Positions 11,093 to 20,986 of a stretch of 64,000 bases of DNA are shown here, in pieces. The notes under the pieces were generated by a model. It was not told the origin of the DNA and made no database searches. It was given only the letters and a program-made list of their open reading frames with translations. The translations under genes were made by a program, and so were the position numbers. Numbering within the stretch: position 1 is the stretch's first letter; each line of letters starts with the position of its first letter. Origin of the DNA: Flavobacteria bacterium GWA2_35_26 (GTDB lineage: Bacteria > Bacteroidota > Bacteroidia > Flavobacteriales > Flavobacteriaceae); the NCBI GenBank assembly GCA_001800905.1, contig MGWH01000002.1:1-64000 (forward strand). The letters are read 5' to 3'.

Positions 11093-12211
11093 ATGAAATT
11101 TATAGTATCGAGTTCGTACTTATTAAAACAATTGCAAGTTCTAGGGAGCGTTATCAATAGCAATAATACCTTACCTATTTTAGATAATTTCCTATTTGAA
11201 TTGAACAACAATCTTTTGACAGTTTCTGCTTCTGATTTAGAGACTACGATGTCAGCTACTTTGGATATTGATTCTACTAGCCAAGGAAGTGTTGCAGTTC
11301 CTGCCAAATTGCTTTTAGAAATACTTAAAACTTTCCCTGAGCAACCGTTGACTTTCACCGTTGAAGAAAACAGTACTATCGAAATTAGCTCTAATTCTGG
11401 AAAATATGCTTTGGCCTATGCACCAGGTGAAGAATTTCCTAAATCGGTAAACCTAGACGAACCTTCAGTAACTTTAGTACCGGCAGATGTATTGGCAACA
11501 GCTATCAGCAAAACTATTTTTGCAGCTGGAAATGATGATTTACGTCCAGTCATGTCAGGAGTATTCTTTCAGTTTTCTCCACAAGGATTGACTTTTGTTG
11601 CAACAGATGCTCATAAATTAGTAAAATATGCTCGCACCGATGTAACGGCTTCTCAAGTAGCAGATTTCATTATGCCGAAAAAACCATTGAATATTTTAAA
11701 AAGTATTTTAGGCGCTTCGGATGCAGAAGTAAAAATTGAATACAACGATTCTAATGCGACTTTCTCTTTTGACAATTATTTGTTGATGTGCCGTTTAATC
11801 GATGGAAAATATCCAAACTACGAAGCGGTTATTCCTAAAGAAAATCCAAACAAATTGATGATTGACCGTTCTCAATTCTTGAGTTCTGTTCGTCGTGTGG
11901 CGATTTTCTCTAACAAAACAACCCATCAAATTCGTTTGAAAATTGCAGGTGCTGAATTAAACGTTTCTGCAGAAGACATTGATTATTCTAACAAAGCTGA
12001 AGAAAGATTGACTTGTGATTATCAAGGAGACGATATGCAAATTGGTTTCAACTCTCGTTTCTTAACAGAGATGTTAACTAACCTGCAATCCGATATGATT
12101 ATGTTAGAAATGTCATTGCCGAATCGCGCCGGAATCCTTACACCAGTTGATGGTTTAGAAGAAGGAGAAACCGTAACGATGTTAGTGATGCCAGTAATGT
12201 TGAACGCCTAA
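11093..12211 (+). CDS. dnaN: DNA polymerase III subunit beta
   Basis: 372 aa; MKFIVSSSYLLKQLQVLGSVINSNNTLPILDNFLFEL; ends MLVMPVMLNA. Confidence 0.95.
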   Translation: MKFIVSSSYLLKQLQVLGSVINSNNTLPILDNFLFELNNNLLTVSASDLETTMSATLDIDSTSQGSVAVPAKLLLEILKTFPEQPLTFTVEENSTIEISSNSGKYALAYAPGEEFPKSVNLDEPSVTLVPADVLATAISKTIFAAGNDDLRPVMSGVFFQFSPQGLTFVATDAHKLVKYARTDVTASQVADFIMPKKPLNILKSILGASDAEVKIEYNDSNATFSFDNYLLMCRLIDGKYPNYEAVIPKENPNKLMIDRSQFLSSVRRVAIFSNKTTHQIRLKIAGAELNVSAEDIDYSNKAEERLTCDYQGDDMQIGFNSRFLTEMLTNLQSDMIMLEMSLPNRAGILTPVDGLEEGETVTMLVMPVMLNA

Positions 12212-12232
12212 TTCAACTCATTTAAATAAAAT

Positions 12233-12270
12233 AAAAAAACCGCTATTCTATTGGATAGCGGTTTTTTATT
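12233..12270. terminator. Bidirectional intrinsic terminator
   Basis: aaaaaaaccgctattctattggatagcggttttttatt. Confidence 0.85.
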
Positions 12271-12278
12271 TTTAGAAT

Positions 12279-13133
12279 CTATTCATTTATTGGAATTGAC
12301 AAAATTGGAATTTCAAAATCAGTGGCTAACTTTTTAGTCAAACTGGTATGAAAAAGTCCTTCAAAAAAACCTCTTTTATAAGGCAACATAATTAAAATAT
12401 CTACTTCTTTATACATAATAAAATCAGTAATAATTACTTGAACATCATCGTCCTCAATAATATAAAAGTCGATTGGTTCTGATTTGAATTCTTCTTTCCA
12501 TTCAGCAATAGTAGCATTTGATACATCTGAATTGGAGGTTTTAACATACAAACATTTTACTTTTGCTTTTGCCTTATGTGCCAATTGTAATACGGTTTGT
12601 AATGCCTTTTTATCTTTAGGTCTAAATCGAGTAGTAAACCCAATGGTGTCTATTTTTTGAAATGGCGCATCAGAAGGAACACAATAAACCGGTATGCCTG
12701 CATCTGTTATGATCGAACTCGCATTGGTACCAATAAAAAAACTTTCCCAACCCGTAGCTCCAGAAGTGCCTATAACCAAACAATCAATAGCGTCATCTGC
12801 AATTGATTCTTTGATGGCTGAAACCAAATCCCCATCTTTCAATCGGTGAGACATTTTGATTTTGTCGAGATGATGTGATTCTGCAATTGCGCGCAATTTT
12901 GGGATTTCGTTCTTAAACATTTCAAATTCACTTAATTCCACCGAATCATAAATTGCTGCATAATTCTCTGGGAAAAATTGATTGTCGTAAATAGGTAATT
13001 CAAATGAGTGCAACAAAACCAATTCGCCATGAACCATTTTGGCAAATTCTAATGCATGAACAAACGCATTATTCGCAACTTCAGAAAAATCAGTAGGAAA
13101 TAGAATCTTTTTCATAAATAAAGTGTTTATCAA
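12279..13133 (-). CDS. Universal stress protein (tandem USP domains)
   Basis: MKKILFPTDFSEVANNAFVHALEFAK, VIGTSGATGWESFFIGTNASSII; the start is probably the internal ATG of MKKILFP (about 13115). Confidence 0.88.
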   Translation of the reverse strand: MINTLFMKKILFPTDFSEVANNAFVHALEFAKMVHGELVLLHSFELPIYDNQFFPENYAAIYDSVELSEFEMFKNEIPKLRAIAESHHLDKIKMSHRLKDGDLVSAIKESIADDAIDCLVIGTSGATGWESFFIGTNASSIITDAGIPVYCVPSDAPFQKIDTIGFTTRFRPKDKKALQTVLQLAHKAKAKVKCLYVKTSNSDVSNATIAEWKEEFKSEPIDFYIIEDDDVQVIITDFIMYKEVDILIMLPYKRGFFEGLFHTSLTKKLATDFEIPILSIPINE

Positions 13134-13281
13134 TTTGTTTCCTCTAAATTAATTACAACAATTTTATTACAACATGATAATTATCAGTAATTTACAATTA
13201 TTTTTCTTTGTTTCACCTTCCAAAATAATACACAAATTTACCCAGAGAGTTTTATTATCTTTGTGACTTAGAATAATCAAA

Positions 13282-14694
13282 ATGATGTACAACGATTCCA
13301 TCGTAGCCTTAGCAACACCTTCGGGAGCTGGAGCAATTTCAATAATTAGAGTTTCTGGACCAGACGCCATACTAATTGGCGCCAGTGTTTTTAAATCAAT
13401 CAAAAACAAGGATTTAAAACAACAGAAAACCCACACCTTACATTTGGGTTATATTATTGATGAGGGGAAAACTTTAGACGAAGTGTTGATTTCTATTTTC
13501 AAAGGACCTAATTCGTACACAGGTGAAAACACCATCGAAATTTCCTGTCATGGTTCTACTTACATTCAACAACAAATAATCCAGTTATTATTACGAAAAG
13601 GCTGTCGCATGGCTGATGCCGGTGAATTTACCTTACGCGCATTTTTAAACGGTAAATTGGATTTGTCACAAGCCGAAGCGGTTGCTGATTTGATTTCGTC
13701 AGACAACGAAGCTTCACACCAAATTGCGATGCAACAAATGCGTGGCGGATTCTCTAACGAAATTGCTAAACTGCGAGAAGAATTATTGAATTTTGCTTCT
13801 TTAATCGAATTGGAATTGGACTTTGCAGAGGAAGATGTAGAATTTGCTGATCGAACTCAATTTCATGAATTATTAAACCGAATTGAATTTGTTCTCAAAA
13901 GATTGATCGATTCCTTTGCCGTAGGAAATGTTATTAAAAACGGTATTCCGGTGGCAATTGTGGGCGAACCTAATGTAGGAAAGTCTACTTTATTAAATGC
14001 ATTATTGAATGAAGAACGCGCCATAGTTTCAGACATTGCCGGAACAACAAGAGATACTATTGAAGACGAATTAGTCATAGGCGGTGTTGGTTTCCGATTC
14101 ATTGATACAGCTGGAATTCGCGAAACTAAAGACGTAGTAGAAAGTATTGGAATTCAAAAGACCTTTGAGAAAATTGAACAAGCCCAAGTCGTGCTTTATT
14201 TGGTAGATGGTTTAGAGCTTAAGCTTGATGGTGCTTTGGATAGTTTAGTGGTCGCCTTAAATAAAACTCAAAATCAATATCCGCAAAAGAGGATTGTAAC
14301 TATCATCAATAAAAAAGATTTAATTTCGGAGGAAAATATAGTTAACATCGAGAAAAAACTAACAACCAACAACCAACAATCAACAACTATTTTTATTTCT
14401 GCCAAAAATAAAGAAGGCATTGACGAACTTAAAAACACCTTACTTTCTTTTGTGAATACTGGAGCTTTACGAAATAATGAAACGATTGTTACCAATACAC
14501 GTCATTACGATTCGTTACTAAAAGCATTAGATGAAATTCAAAAAGTAAAATTTGGCTTGGAATCGAATTTATCCAGTGATTTAATGGCATTGGATATTAA
14601 AGAAGCGTTGTATCATTTTGGACTAATTACCGGACAAGTAACTAATGATGAGTTGCTTGGAAACATTTTTGCTAATTTTTGTATCGGAAAATAA
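13282..14694 (+). CDS. mnmE: tRNA uridine-5-carboxymethylaminomethyl(34) synthesis GTPase MnmE
   Basis: 470 aa; DSIVALATPSGAGAISIIRVSG, GEPNVGKSTLLNALL, DIAGTTRDTIED, C-terminal FCIGK. Confidence 0.96.
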   Translation: MMYNDSIVALATPSGAGAISIIRVSGPDAILIGASVFKSIKNKDLKQQKTHTLHLGYIIDEGKTLDEVLISIFKGPNSYTGENTIEISCHGSTYIQQQIIQLLLRKGCRMADAGEFTLRAFLNGKLDLSQAEAVADLISSDNEASHQIAMQQMRGGFSNEIAKLREELLNFASLIELELDFAEEDVEFADRTQFHELLNRIEFVLKRLIDSFAVGNVIKNGIPVAIVGEPNVGKSTLLNALLNEERAIVSDIAGTTRDTIEDELVIGGVGFRFIDTAGIRETKDVVESIGIQKTFEKIEQAQVVLYLVDGLELKLDGALDSLVVALNKTQNQYPQKRIVTIINKKDLISEENIVNIEKKLTTNNQQSTTIFISAKNKEGIDELKNTLLSFVNTGALRNNETIVTNTRHYDSLLKALDEIQKVKFGLESNLSSDLMALDIKEALYHFGLITGQVTNDELLGNIFANFCIGK

Positions 14695-14708
14695 ACACTC
14701 TTCAATCT

Positions 14709-15419
14709 ATGAAAAAATATTTTTTACATAACGGAACCGAAAGCTCAGGTCCTTTTAGCTTTGACGAATTACGAGCGATGAAAATTACTAAAACCACACC
14801 GGTTTGGTTTGAGGGAATGGAAAAGTGGAAATATGCAGGAGATGTTGAAGAACTGTACGAATTAGTCGCAGTAACTCCTCCTCCATTTCAAGTCGAAGAA
14901 ACTGTTGCGCCACAAGCGCCAAAAACAACCAGCAATGCTGCTTTTTTAGGGCTTTCTAAAAATACTTTTATTGCAGTGATTGTAGTAATTGTAGTAAGTT
15001 CAACTATTGCGATTAATATCATTCAAAATAACCGAAGCGAAGAATTAGAGGCCAAAAACAAAAAAACAGAACTGGAGAATCGACAATTTTTACTACAGCA
15101 AAAAGAAATTGAAGCTCAAAAAAAATTAATCGAAGAGCAAGAAAAAGCAGAAGCTGAACGTACAGCTCGAGAAAAAAAACAAACGATAATTGATCGTATT
15201 GCTGCCATTGAAAACGAAATGGCCATAACCAAAGATAATTTAGATACTGCTAAAGAAAAATTAGCCAAAGCTAGTGATTTCAAAGTGTTGCGAACTTCGA
15301 ATGAAAAAACTGAAGAGTTGAAAAAAATTAAACAAGAAATTGTTGATTTTGAACAAGAATTGGAAGACTTAGAATTAGAACAAAACCGATTGAATTTAGA
15401 GTTGGATAAAATCAACTAG
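14709..15419 (+). CDS. GYF_2 (DUF4339) domain protein with one TM helix and a coiled coil
   Basis: MKKYFLHNGTESSGPFSFDELRAMKITKTTPVWFEGMEKWKYAGDVEEL; ATG at 14709 preferred over the TTG at 14679. Confidence 0.8.
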   Translation: MKKYFLHNGTESSGPFSFDELRAMKITKTTPVWFEGMEKWKYAGDVEELYELVAVTPPPFQVEETVAPQAPKTTSNAAFLGLSKNTFIAVIVVIVVSSTIAINIIQNNRSEELEAKNKKTELENRQFLLQQKEIEAQKKLIEEQEKAEAERTAREKKQTIIDRIAAIENEMAITKDNLDTAKEKLAKASDFKVLRTSNEKTEELKKIKQEIVDFEQELEDLELEQNRLNLELDKIN

Positions 15420-15421
15420 AT

Positions 15422-15808
15422 CTAGGTTTCAAAATAATCGCCATCCACATACATCCACTGGCCATTTTCTTCTACAAATCGGGAATGTTCATGATGTACT
15501 TGCAACTGTTTACTGGAGTTGAAATAGAATGCTTTGAATTCAACCGTATTTGAAGTAACACGAATTATTTCAAGTCGTTGCCATTGATTACTGGTTGCCC
15601 AATACAAAATTTCGTCCTTTGAATGAGTTGCTCTTGTACTGGAATGCGTTGTTGCAATCAAATAATCCGCATTATGAGTTGCATAGGCAGAATAGCGAGA
15701 TCGCATTACTGCTACGGCAGTAGTTGCTTTTATCTTTCCTGAAAGTATTGGTTCACAACATTTTTCAAAAGACAAATCCGAACCACAATAACAACTTAGA
15801 GTCACCAT
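15422..15808 (-). CDS. YchJ-like family protein (SEC-C motif)
   Basis: CYCGSDLSFEKCCEPIL, AVMRSRYSAYATHNADYLIATTH. Confidence 0.85.
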   Translation of the reverse strand: MVTLSCYCGSDLSFEKCCEPILSGKIKATTAVAVMRSRYSAYATHNADYLIATTHSSTRATHSKDEILYWATSNQWQRLEIIRVTSNTVEFKAFYFNSSKQLQVHHEHSRFVEENGQWMYVDGDYFET

Positions 15809-16030
15809 TTAATTTAACTCGTTAATTTTTTGATGCAATTGATTTAGCAATACTTGGTAACGACTTATTTCAATTAAGTCGGCATCATCGTCTGAAAAAT
15901 CAAGAAAATCGTCAAGTTGCTGGCTTATTTCAACCAATTTATTGTTGGCTTCTTTTCCGTTTTTAGCGGCAATTAGATCAATTATTTTTTGCATTTCTTG
16001 TTGTAATAAATTGAAATCGTGATTTTCCAT
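15809..16030 (-). CDS. Conserved hypothetical protein
   Basis: 73-aa ORF immediately upstream of the YchJ-like gene on the same strand. Confidence 0.6.
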   Translation of the reverse strand: MENHDFNLLQQEMQKIIDLIAAKNGKEANNKLVEISQQLDDFLDFSDDDADLIEISRYQVLLNQLHQKINELN

Positions 16031-16041
16031 AGGGTATTTAA

Positions 16042-16191
16042 TTAGTTGTGTTCCGGTTTATTCGTATTGAATTGCTTGACAATTTGCTTTAACTTTTCTT
16101 TCCTAGCCATAGCCGCTTTTTTGGCTTTGTCTTGTTCTTTGTGCAATTTATCGTTGTGCTTCTTGATATTTCTTTCGTTATTTCTACCCAT
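16042..16191 (-). CDS. Small highly basic hypothetical protein (49 aa)
   Basis: Not in the ORF track; translation MGRNNERNIKKHNDKLHKEQDKAKKAAMARKEKLKQIVKQFNTNKPEHN*; sits in line with same-strand neighbours. Confidence 0.5.
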   Translation of the reverse strand: MGRNNERNIKKHNDKLHKEQDKAKKAAMARKEKLKQIVKQFNTNKPEHN

Positions 16192-16197
16192 AATTTA

Positions 16198-16743
16198 TTA
16201 GCGTTGTTCTCTTTTTATTTCTTCCAAAGACTTTTCTGTGTATATAAGCCCATTTATAATTTTCATACGCAAGGTATCAATATCATCGTATTCAAAATAC
16301 TTTGCCCAAGAAGTTAATTCCAATAAATTTCGAGCTTGTTTGATTCGTTTAGCGGTTTCAAAACTGGTTCGGAGCACCGCTTTTTGATCAAAATCAGGAT
16401 TGTTTTTATGTTGGTATTGAACCGTTTTAGTGTCAAAATTGGCTTCTAAATAATACAACTTATCCTCAGCATTATCGGGATAAAAACTAGTCCAAAGTGC
16501 AAAACCTAATTTCTGTTTTGAAGGCGATGTTTCCTGCATAGGCTCTAAACGCCATTTGCTATTAGCCAATCTTCCCCAGTGATTGGACAAACGGTACATT
16601 CCCTCTTTGGTATAAAAATAAGAACTACCGGCCTTACTTTCGTATTGTACGGTTAACCCTTCGATAGCATCAAGAGGTACTTCATGAAATACACAGAATG
16701 TATTCTTGAATGAATTTGGGCTTGGACGAAAGGATTGTTTCAT
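16198..16743 (-). CDS. Conserved hypothetical protein
   Basis: 181-aa ORF, same strand as neighbours; no family recognised. Confidence 0.65.
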   Translation of the reverse strand: MKQSFRPSPNSFKNTFCVFHEVPLDAIEGLTVQYESKAGSSYFYTKEGMYRLSNHWGRLANSKWRLEPMQETSPSKQKLGFALWTSFYPDNAEDKLYYLEANFDTKTVQYQHKNNPDFDQKAVLRTSFETAKRIKQARNLLELTSWAKYFEYDDIDTLRMKIINGLIYTEKSLEEIKREQR

Positions 16744-16831
16744 AATGCAAAAGTAAGTAGAATCTGCTTTTCAGCCTAACCAAACAATAATTGATTAAGT
16801 TTGCAGTCTAATAATTAAAAAATACAAGATT

Positions 16832-17077
16832 ATGTCAAAATCTTCACACGATAAAATGCTTCAAAAAGGAGTTTATACAGGAAAGATGGAACAGGATGAA
16901 AATGGTAACTTTTTTTGTGGAGACTACCTATTGGATTATAAATTAGCCTCTACCAATCATGCCATTGGCGATTGGATAACCATTAAATCTATCATTGAAA
17001 ACCCAAGTGATATTAGTTATGATCAATATCCTAAAAAATCTAAAAACTTTGACAAAGCCAATTACAAAGAAGAATAA
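16832..17077 (+). CDS. Hypothetical protein
   Basis: 81-aa ORF in an otherwise empty interval. Confidence 0.5.
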   Translation: MSKSSHDKMLQKGVYTGKMEQDENGNFFCGDYLLDYKLASTNHAIGDWITIKSIIENPSDISYDQYPKKSKNFDKANYKEE

Positions 17078-17221
17078 CGACAGCTTGACTTTCTAAAATT
17101 TAAGAATATTCTTTGGTCCAAACCAAAAACTTAAAAAAAAGTGTACCTTTGCAAAAAATTTGTCGATTTGGAACAATAATCCATTACAAACAAACGAAAA
17201 GACAAATAGTTATCTTTATTT

Positions 17222-17662
17222 ATGAAAAAAATAGTTGAATACCGTAAGTTATTAAATGTAGACAAAACTGTCGATTTAAAAGATTTAAAAACCATTTATC
17301 GCAATGCGATGAAAGATGCGCATCCTGATAAATTTCAAGGTGATGAAGCGGGTTTAAAAGCGGCAGAAGAAAATAGTAAATTAATTATTGAAGCGTATCA
17401 CTTTTTAGTAAGTATTAATCCAGAAACGATTAAACAAAACTTACCTGAATACACTGAAACTATTTCAACTTCAACCATTACCGATTATAAATTTGTAGAT
17501 GGACGATTGATTATCAATTTCTCAAACGGAAGTGTTTACGAATACATCAGTGTTCCAAAAGCAACTTATGTAAAAATGGTAAATGCAGACTCTCCTGGAC
17601 GTTTTGCAAAAAGACATATCTTGAATAACTTTACTTGGAGAAAAACAATCAATCAAGACTAA
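17222..17662 (+). CDS. J-domain-like plus KTSC domain protein
   Basis: N-terminal YRNAMKDAHPDKFQG (J-domain HPD); C-terminal FSNGSVYEYISVPKATYVKMVNADSPGRFAKRHI (KTSC-like). Confidence 0.7.
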   Translation: MKKIVEYRKLLNVDKTVDLKDLKTIYRNAMKDAHPDKFQGDEAGLKAAEENSKLIIEAYHFLVSINPETIKQNLPEYTETISTSTITDYKFVDGRLIINFSNGSVYEYISVPKATYVKMVNADSPGRFAKRHILNNFTWRKTINQD

Positions 17663-17686
17663 GACACAAGTACATTCTAATAATTT

Positions 17687-17713
17687 AAGCACACTAATTA
17701 GTGTGCTTTTTTA
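17687..17713 (+). terminator. Intrinsic terminator
   Basis: Perfect palindrome aagcacactaattagtgtgctt followed by T-run. Confidence 0.8.
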
Positions 17714-17853
17714 TTTAAAACTGAATTGAAATTAAGATAATCTGGTGCTATCGTTCTTTTTTAGTAATTCCAACAAAAATTTAGATCTAAAAAGTGGTGA
17801 TACTTTATAATTTTAAATACTTTTGTCAACTTAAATCATTTAACAAACTTATA

Positions 17854-19011
17854 ATGAAAAAAATAATTGTATTACTTTCTGCAGCAGTAGTTTTAATTGC
17901 TTGTAGCAAAGCTGGAAAAGGAGAATATGTAATTTCAGGAACTGCAAAAGGAGTTGAAAACGGAAAAACTATTATTCTTGAAACACAAGATGAGACTGGT
18001 TTAATTGCTAAAGATACTGTGAAAGTTGAAAATGGTAAATTTGAAATGACAGGTAAAATCGATGAACCTGCTTTTTATACTATTAAATTGGAAGGTGCTC
18101 CTGCTCCAATTCCATTTATCTTAGAAGATGGTGAAGAAGTTACTATCGAAATCAATAAAGATAGCATTCAAAAATCAAAAGTTTCTGGAACGTATAACAA
18201 TGACGAATACGTTAAATTTACTGAAGAACTTGCTACAATTCAAAAGAAATTAGTTGATTTTCAAACTAAGAATACTCCAGCGATGCAGGCTGCACAACAA
18301 AATAAAGATACAGCTGTAATTACTAAATTAATGCAAGAATTTGGAAAAATTCAGCAAGAAGTTGGAGAAGCTTCTAAAGCAAAATACCAAACGTATGCTG
18401 AATCACATCCAAAATCATTTATCTCAGTTCTTATTTTACAAGGAATGTTAAATGACCCAACTACTGATGTTAAAAAAGCAGAAGCTACATTTAATGCATT
18501 AGAAGAGAAAATTCAAAACACAAAACCAGGTAAAGCAGTAAAAGAAGCTTTAGCGAAGTTAAAATCAGCTACTACTGCACCACCAGCTATTGGCGGAGCA
18601 AAATGAAGAGCTGACTTTTCTGCACCTAATCCTTCAGGAAAAGTAGTTTCATTAAAGGAAAGTTTAGGCAAAATAACTATTGTAGATTTCTGGGCTTCTT
18701 GGTGTGGTCCTTGTCGCAAAGAAAACCCAAATATGGTTGCCCTTTACAAAGAGTTTCACTCTAAAGGGTTAAATATAATCGGGGTTTCTCTTGACAAAGA
18801 AGCAAAAGCTTGGAAAGAAGCAATTGCAAAAGACCAATTGAACTGGGTTCAAGTTTCTAATTTAAAATTTTGGGACGAACCGATTGCAAGACAATATAAT
18901 GTCGAATCTATACCAGCAACATTTATTTTAGATGCTTCTGGAAAAGTAGTTGCAAAAGATTTAAGAGGAGCTGATTTACGCAATAAAATCGCATCTCTTT
19001 TAGCTAAATAA
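17854..19011 (+). pseudogene. DUF4369/TlpA-like thiol-disulfide lipoprotein interrupted by in-frame TGA
   Basis: 17854-18606 encodes a lipoprotein signal (MKKIIVLLSAAVVLIACSK) and DUF4369-like region. TGA at 18604-18606; the same frame stays open to 19011 and encodes RADFSAPNPSGKVVSLKESLGKITIVDFWASWCGPCRKENPNM..., a thioredoxin fold. Confidence 0.8.
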
Positions 19012-19032
19012 AGACCTCAATTATTGAAAATA

Positions 19033-19060
19033 AAAAAATCTCCCAATGGGAGATTTTTTT
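19033..19060 (+). terminator. Intrinsic terminator
   Basis: aaaaaatctcccaatgggagattttttt. Confidence 0.8.
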
Positions 19061-19116
19061 ATTTTATTCAATACCAATAGGTTAAAAATTATACCGAAAT
19101 TATGTGGTGTTTTAAT

Positions 19117-19146
19117 TTGCAAACATCAAAACAGTTTATATATTTG
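19117..19146 (+). promoter_or_regulatory. Bacteroidota-type promoter for tRNA-Tyr
   Basis: TTG (19117-19119), 19-nt spacer, TATATTTG (19139-19146), matching the flavobacterial -33 TTG / -7 TAnnTTTG consensus; tRNA begins 40 nt downstream. Confidence 0.7.
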
Positions 19147-19185
19147 CAACCGCTTAGACAAACAAAACGGCCTAGTCTAGGAAAT

Positions 19186-19266
19186 GGGGAGATACTCAAG
19201 CGGCCAACGAGGGCAGACTGTAAATCTGCTGTGAAAACTTCGCAGGTTCGAATCCTGCTCTCCCCA
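19186..19266 (+). tRNA. tRNA-Tyr (GTA)
   Basis: Acceptor GGGGAGA/TCTCCCC, anticodon loop CTGTAAA, long variable arm, T arm GGTTCGAATCC; CCA not encoded. Confidence 0.93.
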
Positions 19267-19269
19267 CAA

Positions 19270-19303
19270 AAAAAGTCCCGATTAACATCGGGACTTTTTT
19301 ATT
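19270..19303 (+). terminator. Intrinsic terminator after tRNA-Tyr
   Basis: aaaaagtcccgattaacatcgggactttttta. Confidence 0.85.
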
Positions 19304-19311
19304 GGAAACAA

Positions 19312-19950
19312 TTATAATTTACCCAATCGCTGCATCATGAACAGCACTATAATTGGAATGGTCAATAATACAACCATTTCGGTATGATCGACTAGTAATT
19401 GAGGCTGCTCAATCAATGTAATAACATACCCGCCAACAGCACCTCCAAAATGAGCTGAATGTCCTATATTGTCATTTTTAGATTTCATTCCGTAAATAGA
19501 ATACAGCAAATACAAAATACCAAATAGATAGGCCGGAATAGGAATTACAAAGAAAAGTCCCAGCATCATATCAGGTTGTAATAAAATGGCAGAGTATAAA
19601 ACACCAGTGACCGCTCCAGAGGCACCAACAGCTCGATAACTATAATTGTTTTTATTAAAAAGCAAGGTCAACAAATTACCGAAAATTAAACTTCCCATAT
19701 AAACCAACACAAAGGTCCAATTTCCTAAATAGGCTAAAACCAAGGGCGCAAAAAACCAAAGCGTAACCATATTAAAAAATAAATGCCCCATATCGACATG
19801 TAAAAAGCCGGAAGAAATCATTCTAATTTGCTCCCCTTTCAAGATGCTACCAACATGGAATTCAAATTTTCTAAAAAAAGAAAGATCGTTAAATCCTTTG
19901 TAGCTAATTAGAACTGTAACAGCTATGATTACAATCAATAGTGTATTCAT
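19312..19950 (-). CDS. Rhomboid family intramembrane serine protease
   Basis: 212 aa; GHLFFNMVTLWFF, GASGAVTGVLYS, GHSAHFGGAVGGY. Confidence 0.92.
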   Translation of the reverse strand: MNTLLIVIIAVTVLISYKGFNDLSFFRKFEFHVGSILKGEQIRMISSGFLHVDMGHLFFNMVTLWFFAPLVLAYLGNWTFVLVYMGSLIFGNLLTLLFNKNNYSYRAVGASGAVTGVLYSAILLQPDMMLGLFFVIPIPAYLFGILYLLYSIYGMKSKNDNIGHSAHFGGAVGGYVITLIEQPQLLVDHTEMVVLLTIPIIVLFMMQRLGKL

Positions 19951-20064
19951 TATATATCCATTTTAGTGAATGGTAAAGATAGTAATTCAGCCAAATTGCA
20001 GTTGTTCTCATTCTTATTTATATTTCAACAATTATTTTAATTTATATTTGTAAAAAATTACCGC

Positions 20065-20934
20065 ATGCAATTTTTGATTTATAGTATTAGTTTCCCTTTT
20101 CTTTGGATTATCTCAAAGTTACCCTTTCGATTATTTTATAGGTTTTCTGATTGTATCTATATTCTGGTATATTACATTATTGGCTACCGAAAAAAAATAG
20201 TTCGAAATAACATATTAATTGCGTTACCTCATATATCAGAAGAAAAACGTTTGGTAATTGAAAAGAAATTCTTTCATCATATGTGCGATATGTTTTTAGA
20301 AATGATAAAAACCATGTCGATTTCATCTGAGGAAATGAAAGAACGATTCAAAATCACCAATATTGAATTGCTCAAAGAATACGAACAAAAAAACAAAAGC
20401 ATTATTTTATTAGCAGCTCATTACGCGAGTTGGGAATGGTTACTGTCCATTAACGAGAGTACTTCTTTCAAATGTTATGGAGTGTATAAAAAAGTAAATA
20501 ACAAATACTTTGATGCTAAAGTGAGAGCCATACGATCTAAATTTAAATCCGTTTTGGTTACAACCGATAATACCATTGCATTAATCAATGATAATGAAAA
20601 AAATGGTATCATGAGTCTTTACGGTTTAGCAAGTGATCAGTCGCCTCAAGTACATAAAACATTTCATTGGCAGCAATTTATGGGTATCACCGTTCCCGTC
20701 CATACTGGAGCCGAAATGTTGGCCAAAAGATATGATTTAGAAGTGGTTTTTGCCAAAGTAAAAAAAGTAAAAAGAGGCTATTATGAGGCTACTTTTGTTC
20801 CAATAGCAAATAATCCAAAATCAATTCCAGATTATGAAATCACCGATGCATATCTTAAAGAAGTAGAACAACAAATTTTAGAAGCACCCGAATTTTATTT
20901 TTGGACACACAAAAGATGGAAACATCGTAGATAA
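20065..20934 (+). CDS. Lysophospholipid acyltransferase family protein (LpxL/HtrB-like)
   Basis: 289 aa; AAHYASWEW, ASDQSP, WQQFMGITVPVHTGAEMLAKRYD, FWTHKRWKHR. Confidence 0.88.
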   Translation: MQFLIYSISFPFLWIISKLPFRLFYRFSDCIYILVYYIIGYRKKIVRNNILIALPHISEEKRLVIEKKFFHHMCDMFLEMIKTMSISSEEMKERFKITNIELLKEYEQKNKSIILLAAHYASWEWLLSINESTSFKCYGVYKKVNNKYFDAKVRAIRSKFKSVLVTTDNTIALINDNEKNGIMSLYGLASDQSPQVHKTFHWQQFMGITVPVHTGAEMLAKRYDLEVVFAKVKKVKRGYYEATFVPIANNPKSIPDYEITDAYLKEVEQQILEAPEFYFWTHKRWKHRR

Positions 20935-20970
20935 AAAAATCCCCTTTCTTTTGGAAAGGGGATTTTTATT
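20935..20970. terminator. Bidirectional intrinsic terminator
   Basis: aaaatcccctttcttttggaaaggggattttt. Confidence 0.85.
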
Positions 20971-20986
20971 TTTATTTGCAATCGGA

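Noticed and set aside
18604-18606. TGA as a selenocysteine codon
   Set aside because: Position is in an interdomain linker, not the CxxC active site, and no SECIS-like hairpin was apparent immediately downstream; nonsense mutation is simpler.
19102-19317. 71-aa ORF over the tRNA-Tyr gene
   Set aside because: Overlaps promoter, tRNA and terminator; spurious.
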